Shown: piece after piece, positions 5,735-5,993 of the stretch | How positions within the stretch are numbered: position 1 is the stretch's first letter | Layout of the letters: each line of letters begins with the position of its first letter | NCBI GenBank assembly: GCA_013152765.1 | Contig: JAADFT010000147.1 | Coordinates: forward strand, 1 to 5,993 | Source: Calditrichota bacterium | Lineage (GTDB): Bacteria; Zhuqueibacterota; Zhuqueibacteria; Oleimicrobiales; Geothermoviventaceae | Direction of reading: 5' to 3' | Length of the DNA: 5,993 nt | Notes under the pieces: model-generated | What the model was told of the DNA's origin: nothing | The model's database searches: none | The model's input: only the letters and a program-made list of their open reading frames with translations | Position numbers and translations under genes: made by a program

Positions 5735-5993
5735 ATGTCCTTACCGGAATTTTCAGTCAAAAAGCCAATTGCGACGCTGATGGTCATGCTCAGTGTGCTT
5801 GTGCTGGGTGTGTTGGCCTGGCAGCGTCTGCCCCTCATGCTCTTCCCCGACCTTTCCTGGCCCAATCTCTCCATCAACATTCCGTACCGGTCCTCTTCCC
5901 CGCAGGAGGTGGAGCAACTCATCACCATCCCTGTGGAAGACGCCATGGGCACGCTGAGCCACCTGCAAAGCATCAGTTCCACGTCCAGCAGCA
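5735..5993 (+). CDS. RND efflux transporter permease, N-terminal part (3' truncated)
   Basis: The 86 complete codons visible here encode the N-terminus of a large inner-membrane pump of the AcrB/HAE type, driven by the proton gradient. MSLPEFSVKKPIATLMVM matches the usual start of these proteins: a short amphipathic stretch with F-S-V-K-K-P, then the first transmembrane helix (about residues 10-30). The conserved LPLMLFPDLSWPNLSINIPY and SSPQEVEQLITIPVEDAMGTLSHLQSISSTSS follow, which is the beginning of the first periplasmic porter domain. Full-length relatives have about 1,000-1,050 residues, so most of the gene lies beyond the window. ATG at 5735 gives the canonical N-terminus; TTG at 5729 is a possible alternative. 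The ribosome site is weak. It should partner with the adaptor encoded upstream on the same strand. Substrate is not deducible from this portion. Confidence 0.93.
   Translation, partial: MSLPEFSVKKPIATLMVMLSVLVLGVLAWQRLPLMLFPDLSWPNLSINIPYRSSSPQEVEQLITIPVEDAMGTLSHLQSISSTSSS

Noticed and set aside
5713..5982. Minus-strand frames opposite the permease start.
   Set aside because: The plus strand encodes an unmistakable RND permease N-terminus; the antisense products have no recognisable features.

Overview
The window looks like part of a Gram-negative genome of moderate to high GC, most likely from the FCB superphylum (Bacteroidota, Calditrichota, KSB1 and similar lineages). Two features point that way: a metallopeptidase ending in a FlgD-like / type IX-style C-terminal sorting module, and a GxGYxYP family protein. 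Lipoprotein signal peptides and an RND efflux adaptor followed by its permease confirm a two-membrane cell. The phylum assignment is an inference.

Layout: (1) bases 1-938, plus strand, hold the C-terminal part of a secreted M1 zinc aminopeptidase; its start lies outside the window. (2) Bases 939-1111 are a short gap between converging genes, with small inverted repeats. (3) Bases 3352 to 1112, minus strand, hold a two-gene unit: a small lipocalin-like lipoprotein, then 54 bp later a secreted GxGYxYP-domain protein. Both starts have good Shine-Dalgarno sequences, and a well-matched sigma70-type promoter lies about 190 bp upstream. (4) Bases 3353-3975 are a 623-bp gap between divergent genes with no convincing gene. 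(5) Bases 3976-5385, plus strand, encode a lipoprotein periplasmic adaptor (membrane fusion protein) of an RND efflux pump with an unusual basic, helical C-terminal tail. (6) Bases 5386-5734 are an unusually long, hairpin-rich gap. (7) From 5735 to the window end runs the N-terminus of the RND inner-membrane permease.

Adaptor and permease should form one pump across the periplasm, with an outer-membrane channel encoded elsewhere. The M1 peptidase and the GxGYxYP/lipoprotein pair are exported proteins facing the periplasm or cell exterior. No CRISPR array, transposase, tRNA or rRNA was seen. The parts most worth a second look are the structured spacer inside the pump locus, the adaptor tail and the little-studied GxGYxYP/lipoprotein pair; none of these proves a new system from sequence alone.
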